DNA from: Flavobacteriaceae bacterium UBA5544
Lineage (GTDB): Bacteria; Bacteroidota; Bacteroidia; Flavobacteriales; Flavobacteriaceae
Reading direction: 5' to 3'
DNA length: 27,540 bases
Assembly: GCA_002426755.1 (NCBI GenBank)
Contig: DINI01000015.1
Coordinates: 1-27,540 of the forward strand
Both the position numbers and the translations under genes were made by a program. Below, one piece after another: positions 24,338-27,540 of this stretch (positions are counted from its first letter, which is position 1; each line of letters starts with the position of its first letter). The notes under the pieces are model-generated. The model was not told the DNA's origin. It did not search any database and saw only the letters and a program-made list of their open reading frames with translations.

Positions 24338-25639
24338 ATGTCATTCAATACATTAGGACTTTCTGATGCTTTGCTAAAAGCAGTCAGCAAACAAGGCTAC
24401 ACAACGCCATCTCCCATTCAACAAAAAGCAATTCCACTGATTTTAGAGCGCAAAGATGTGCTGGCTTCCGCACAAACAGGCACAGGAAAAACCGCCGGCT
24501 TTACCTTGCCAATGCTGCAAATATTATCTCAAGGTCAGCAATTGCGTCAGCGTCCCATCAGGGCTTTGGTGCTAACGCCTACACGCGAGCTTGCCGCACA
24601 AGTATACGACAATGTCAAACAATACAGCGCCTATCTCGATTTGAAGAGTATGGTCATCTTTGGAGGTGTGAATCAAAATCCACAGGTCGCCACCTTACGG
24701 CAAGGGGTTGATATCTTGATTGCCACGCCTGGCAGGTTGCTCGATTTGCACAACCAACGTCTATTGTCATTGAACAGCATCGAAATCTTGGTCTTGGACG
24801 AAGCCGATAGAATGCTCGATATGGGCTTTTTGCGCGACATCAAAAAAATCATGGCATTGATGCCTGCAAAACGTCAGAACTTGTTGTTCTCTGCCACGTT
24901 TTCTAAAGAGATTAAGGCTTTGGCAAATGATATTTTGCACCATCCGGTGTTGGTGGAGGCAACGCCCGAAAATTCAACAGTAGATGCCATCGAACAAAAA
25001 GTATATCGTGTTGCCAAAGGCTTAAAGACTGGTCTTTTGATTAAATTGATTTCTGAAGGCAATTGGGAACAAGTGTTGGTCTTTACACGCACCAAGCATG
25101 GCGCCAACAAGCTCACCCAAAAACTCAACGGAAGCAATATCTCGGCATTGGCCATTCATGGCAATAAAAGCCAGGGCGCACGTACCAAGGCCTTGGATGG
25201 TTTTAAGAAAGGAACCATCAAAGTATTGGTCGCTACCGATATCGCCGCTCGTGGATTGGACATTCCTCTATTGCCGCATGTGGTCAACTTTGAGTTGCCA
25301 AATATTCCTGAAGATTATGTGCATCGTATTGGCCGTACGGGTAGAGCAGGAGCCAGTGGAGAAGCCGTCTCTTTGGTAAGCGCTGATGAAACCAGCTTCC
25401 TACGTGATATCGAGAAGTTGGTCGGCGAACGCATCCCAAGTGAGGTGATCGAAGGCTTTGAACCAGACCCCAATGCCTCTACCGAACCAATTAAGCAAGG
25501 GCAAGGGCGACAACGCAACCAACGTTCCCAGTCGTCTCATTCTAAACCGAAGTCTTCCAACGCTTCCAGTGGGAATTCGGGGAATAGCGGAAATAGAAAT
25601 AGAAATCGCAATCGGAATCGCCGACGGAATAATGACTAA
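24338..25639 (+). CDS. rhlE: DEAD-box RNA helicase, RhlE type
   Basis: A 433-residue ATP-dependent RNA helicase. The Q motif (YTTPSPIQQKAIP) is near 21-33, Walker A AQTGTGKT at 45-52, PTRELAAQ near 88, DEAD at 154-157, SAT near 185, then the second RecA domain with VLVATDIAARGLDIP and HRIGRTGRAG. The tail (about 375-433) is disordered, Gln/Ser/Asn-rich and ends in repeated Arg-Asn pairs, a likely RNA-binding extension. This layout fits the RhlE group that helps rRNA maturation and cold growth. The exact subgroup symbol is probable but not proven. Confidence 0.92.
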   Translation: MSFNTLGLSDALLKAVSKQGYTTPSPIQQKAIPLILERKDVLASAQTGTGKTAGFTLPMLQILSQGQQLRQRPIRALVLTPTRELAAQVYDNVKQYSAYLDLKSMVIFGGVNQNPQVATLRQGVDILIATPGRLLDLHNQRLLSLNSIEILVLDEADRMLDMGFLRDIKKIMALMPAKRQNLLFSATFSKEIKALANDILHHPVLVEATPENSTVDAIEQKVYRVAKGLKTGLLIKLISEGNWEQVLVFTRTKHGANKLTQKLNGSNISALAIHGNKSQGARTKALDGFKKGTIKVLVATDIAARGLDIPLLPHVVNFELPNIPEDYVHRIGRTGRAGASGEAVSLVSADETSFLRDIEKLVGERIPSEVIEGFEPDPNASTEPIKQGQGRQRNQRSQSSHSKPKSSNASSGNSGNSGNRNRNRNRNRRRNND

Positions 25640-25645
25640 TTGATA

Positions 25646-25673
25646 TTGAAGTTGACTTTGAAACTTATCTTTG
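25646..25673 (+). promoter_or_regulatory. Promoter of the DUF6500-like / VF530 pair
   Basis: TTG (25646-25648), 17 bp, TATCTTTG (25666-25673) gives a complete Flavobacterium-type promoter about 41 bp before the ATG at 25715. The leader then carries the motif CTCAACTGCGCTCGACCGG (25678-25696), similar to a short word I recognise as widely repeated in Bacteroidota genomes. Confidence 0.6.
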
Positions 25674-25714
25674 AGGTCTCAACTGCGCTCGACCGGACAG
25701 CATAAAAGTTTAGT

Positions 25715-25930
25715 ATGACACCTATTTTAAAACATAGAATCGTTGAGGTTTGCAATCAAAAGATAGCGGCGAAGGGCACTACTGTAGGACTTTCTTTTTA
25801 TGCGTTTTTTGAGAATAAGAATACGAACCCAGAATTGTTGATGGAAGCTGCTACCTGGTGGATAGAAACCAACCGATTGGACCATTTTGAGAAAGCTACT
25901 AAAATAAAAGCCATGGTAGAACAGCTTTAG
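25715..25930 (+). CDS. Small protein, DUF6500-like
   Basis: A 71-residue soluble protein with two or three predicted helices and the conserved-looking segments VEVCNQKIAAKG, GLSFYAFFENKNTNPELL and WWIETNRLDHFEKATKIK. I associate this pattern with the DUF6500 family from memory; no function is known to me. It lies 12 bp before the VF530 gene on the same transcript and follows a good promoter, so it is a real gene. Confidence 0.75.
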   Translation: MTPILKHRIVEVCNQKIAAKGTTVGLSFYAFFENKNTNPELLMEAATWWIETNRLDHFEKATKIKAMVEQL

Positions 25931-25942
25931 AACTCCCTTTTT

Positions 25943-26167
25943 ATGGACACACAGCCCAACAACCCTCTGCACGGCAAGACATTGGAACAGATCGTTACCG
26001 AACTGCAAGCACATTATGGCTGGGAGTATATGGGCACCATCATAAAAATAAAATGCTTTATCGACACCCCTTCGGTAAAATCTAGTTTGAAGTTTCTGCG
26101 GCGCACGCCTTGGGCGCGAACTAAAGTGGAGACGATGTATCTTAAGATGTTGAAGCAGAGACGTTAG
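25943..26167 (+). CDS. VF530 family DNA-binding protein (DUF2132)
   Basis: A 74-residue protein matching the VF530/DUF2132 family over its full length: NNPLHGKTLEQIVTEL, HYGWEYMGTIIKIKCF, and the hallmark PSVKSSLKFLRRTPWARTKVE. The family was characterised as a small helical protein with a DNA-binding fold; its cellular role is unclear. Its TAG stop is inside the first unit of the 7-bp repeat tract that follows, so repeat length changes would not alter the protein unless they remove that unit. Confidence 0.9.
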   Translation: MDTQPNNPLHGKTLEQIVTELQAHYGWEYMGTIIKIKCFIDTPSVKSSLKFLRRTPWARTKVETMYLKMLKQRR

Positions 26168-26217
26168 AGGTTAGAGGTTAGAGGTTAGAGGTTAGAGGTG
26201 AGAGGTGAGAGGTTAGA
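26164..26217. repeat. 7-bp tandem repeat TTAGAGG, about 7.7 units
   Basis: Five perfect TTAGAGG units, two TGAGAGG variants and a partial unit run without interruption. The tract begins inside the VF530 stop codon. Near-perfect copies suggest recent expansion by slippage. Confidence 0.9.
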
Positions 26218-26230
26218 CTTTGAGGCTGAA

Positions 26231-26453
26231 TGGTTGCATTTTCATCCCTAGTGGAAGGACTTTGAGCCCTAGTGAATGCATTTCCACACCGAATGGAAGG
26301 GCTTTGAGCCCTAGTCAATGTGTTTCCATCCCGAGCAGTAGCATTTCCATCCCTAGTGAATTTGTTTCCACACCGAGTGGAAGGACTTTGAGCCCAAGGG
26401 GTTGCGTTTTCACCCCGAGAGGGAGGATTTCCCTATTGAGCGGAAGGACTTGG
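26231..26453. repeat. 21-bp tandem repeat array, 10 full units plus a partial one
   Basis: Units start every 21 bp from 26231. Two unit types are mixed: one like TGGAAGGACTTTGAGCCC (units 2, 4, 8 and the partial last) and one like TGAATGCATTTCCATCCC (units 1, 3, 5, 6, 7, 9). Being a multiple of three, the array leaves frames open on both strands (from TTG 26220 on plus, and across 26315-26593 on minus), but neither has a ribosome site or domain, so I do not call a gene. The rest of the gap up to 26560 is AT-rich leader of the next gene with no clear promoter. Confidence 0.85.
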
Positions 26454-26560
26454 TAACTACAAGTAAACAATAAAACAGATATTTTGCCTATCCATGATAT
26501 TTTTTTAGACGAAAAAAATGTAAATTGTCCACTTAAATAGATTATCAACCAACCTATTGA

Positions 26561-27540
26561 ATGACCGAAGATATTAATCAAAATCCGGAACAAATCGCTC
26601 GTGATAACATCGATGCTATGCTACGAGAAGCTGGATGGATTGTTCAGTCTAAAAAGGAGGTTGATTTATCGGCAGGGAAGGGTGTTGCCTTGCGAGAAAC
26701 CAATACAGTGTCTGGTTCTGCGGATTATATGCTTTTTGTGGACCGAATACCTGTTGGGATTATAGAAGCGAAACGAGAGGATGAAGGTCATCGGCTTTTG
26801 ATGGTGGAAGAACAATCTTCACGATATGCTACTGAACCTATCAAAATAGGGGCTTTCACTTTAGACAATGAAAAGCCTTTTGTCTATGAAAGTACCGGCA
26901 CCATTACACGATTTACTGATTATCGCGACCCAAAACCGAGAGGTCGAAATGTGTTTTGGTTTCATAAACCAGAGACCATTGCAGAGTGGTTAAAAAAAGG
27001 GAAAAGTCTTCGTGAACGGCTTTTGTCAATTCCTGATTTAGATGAAACAGGGCTGCGACCTGCTCAAATAGTAGCCGTTAACAATCTTGAACATTCCTTT
27101 AAAAAGAACAGACCAAAAGCCTTAATACAAATGGCCACTGGCGCTGGAAAAACATTTACGGCAGCCACCTTTGTCTATCGCTTGTTAAAACATGCTGATG
27201 CCAAACGTATTTTGTTTTTGGTGGACACCAAAAATCTTGGCGAGCAGGCGGAACAGGAGTTTATGACATTTATTCCTAATGATGGAAATAGAAAGTTTAT
27301 TGAATTATATAATGTTCAGCGTTTATCCTCTAGCTACATTGCTTCAGATAGTCATGTTTGTATATCGACCATTCAACGCCTTTATTCCATTTTGAAAGGT
27401 GAAGAATTGGATGAGAGTGCAGAGCTTGATAATCCGAATGATAATACGTGGCTGCAAGACAAAATTTCTAAAAATAAGGCCGTTCCTGTGGAGTATACTG
27501 CCAAGGTGCCTATTGAACAATTTGACTTTATTGTGATTGA
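26561..27540 (+). CDS. hsdR: Type I restriction enzyme R subunit (partial, cut by window end)
   Basis: The first 326 residues of a type I restriction endonuclease R subunit. The N-terminal nuclease domain shows the PD-(D/E)xK pattern with D55 (SADYMLFV) and E69-A-K71 (GIIEAKRED). The helicase part begins with LRPAQIVAVNNLE near 165, Walker A MATGAGKT at 191-198, LFLVDTKNLGEQA near 218 and STIQRLYSIL near 269; the window ends at FDFIVI, just where the DEAD/DECH box should come. It cleaves unmethylated DNA after ATP-driven translocation, together with HsdM and HsdS, which would lie beyond the right edge if present. No hsdM or hsdS precedes it. Confidence 0.95.
   Translation, partial: MTEDINQNPEQIARDNIDAMLREAGWIVQSKKEVDLSAGKGVALRETNTVSGSADYMLFVDRIPVGIIEAKREDEGHRLLMVEEQSSRYATEPIKIGAFTLDNEKPFVYESTGTITRFTDYRDPKPRGRNVFWFHKPETIAEWLKKGKSLRERLLSIPDLDETGLRPAQIVAVNNLEHSFKKNRPKALIQMATGAGKTFTAATFVYRLLKHADAKRILFLVDTKNLGEQAEQEFMTFIPNDGNRKFIELYNVQRLSSSYIASDSHVCISTIQRLYSILKGEELDESAELDNPNDNTWLQDKISKNKAVPVEYTAKVPIEQFDFIVI

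Noticed and set aside
26220..26593. Open frames on both strands over the right-hand array
   Set aside because: Same cause: the 21-bp period keeps frames open. The minus frame also runs into the hsdR start region.

Overview
The window is AT-rich DNA from a member of the Bacteroidota, almost certainly class Flavobacteriia (family Flavobacteriaceae). The support is: Flavobacterium-type promoters (TTG, then 17-23 bp, then TANNTTTG) before several genes; a T9SS type A C-terminal sorting domain; a lipoprotein whose start fits the Bacteroidota surface-export signal; Bacteroidota-typical families (GSCFA, ribosomal protein THX, TPR-fused histidine kinases); and familiar gene neighbourhoods (rluD/PASTA/ddl/coaD and alaS/M23/MerR/LemA/TPM). 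No tRNA, rRNA, insertion sequence or CRISPR array was recognised.

Layout. Positions 1-1371 hold no convincing gene. There is a ~506-bp element with inverted ends, then two arrays of 21-bp tandem repeats. Positions 1372-4662 (minus strand) read as one operon: M23 peptidase, MerR regulator, LemA, cytosolic TPM protein, secreted Gly-rich TPM protein. Divergent from it are alaS and a GSCFA protein (4890-8450). Positions 8520-16731 contain a DUF6498-like membrane protein, a lipoprotein plus beta-propeller operon closed by a strong terminator, two tandem paralogous TPR histidine kinases, and one NarL-type response regulator. A secreted S8 peptidase with a T9SS tail converges on the regulator. Then come coaD and ddl (minus), facing a PASTA protein and rluD (plus). 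After these: a VOC protein, yaaA, a small ribosomal protein THX gene on the minus strand, a uracil-DNA glycosylase family protein, a RhlE-type DEAD-box helicase, and two small proteins (DUF6500-like, VF530). The right edge has 7-bp and 21-bp tandem repeats followed by the start of a type I restriction HsdR gene cut by the window end.

Most interesting signal. An identical 10-mer followed by eight variable bases and CGTAT (palindrome ATACG-N8-CGTAT) occurs three times: before the DUF6498-like gene, before the lipoprotein/propeller operon, and before the response regulator. In each case it ends on the -33 position, with 19-20 bp to a -7-like box. This looks like an activator site of an autoregulated local regulon. 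The simplest proposal, which is inference, is that the two TPR kinases signal to the NarL-type regulator, which binds these sites and switches on envelope proteins of unknown function.

The rest is mostly housekeeping (tRNA charging, rRNA modification, CoA and peptidoglycan precursor synthesis). Accessory character is concentrated at the two window edges.
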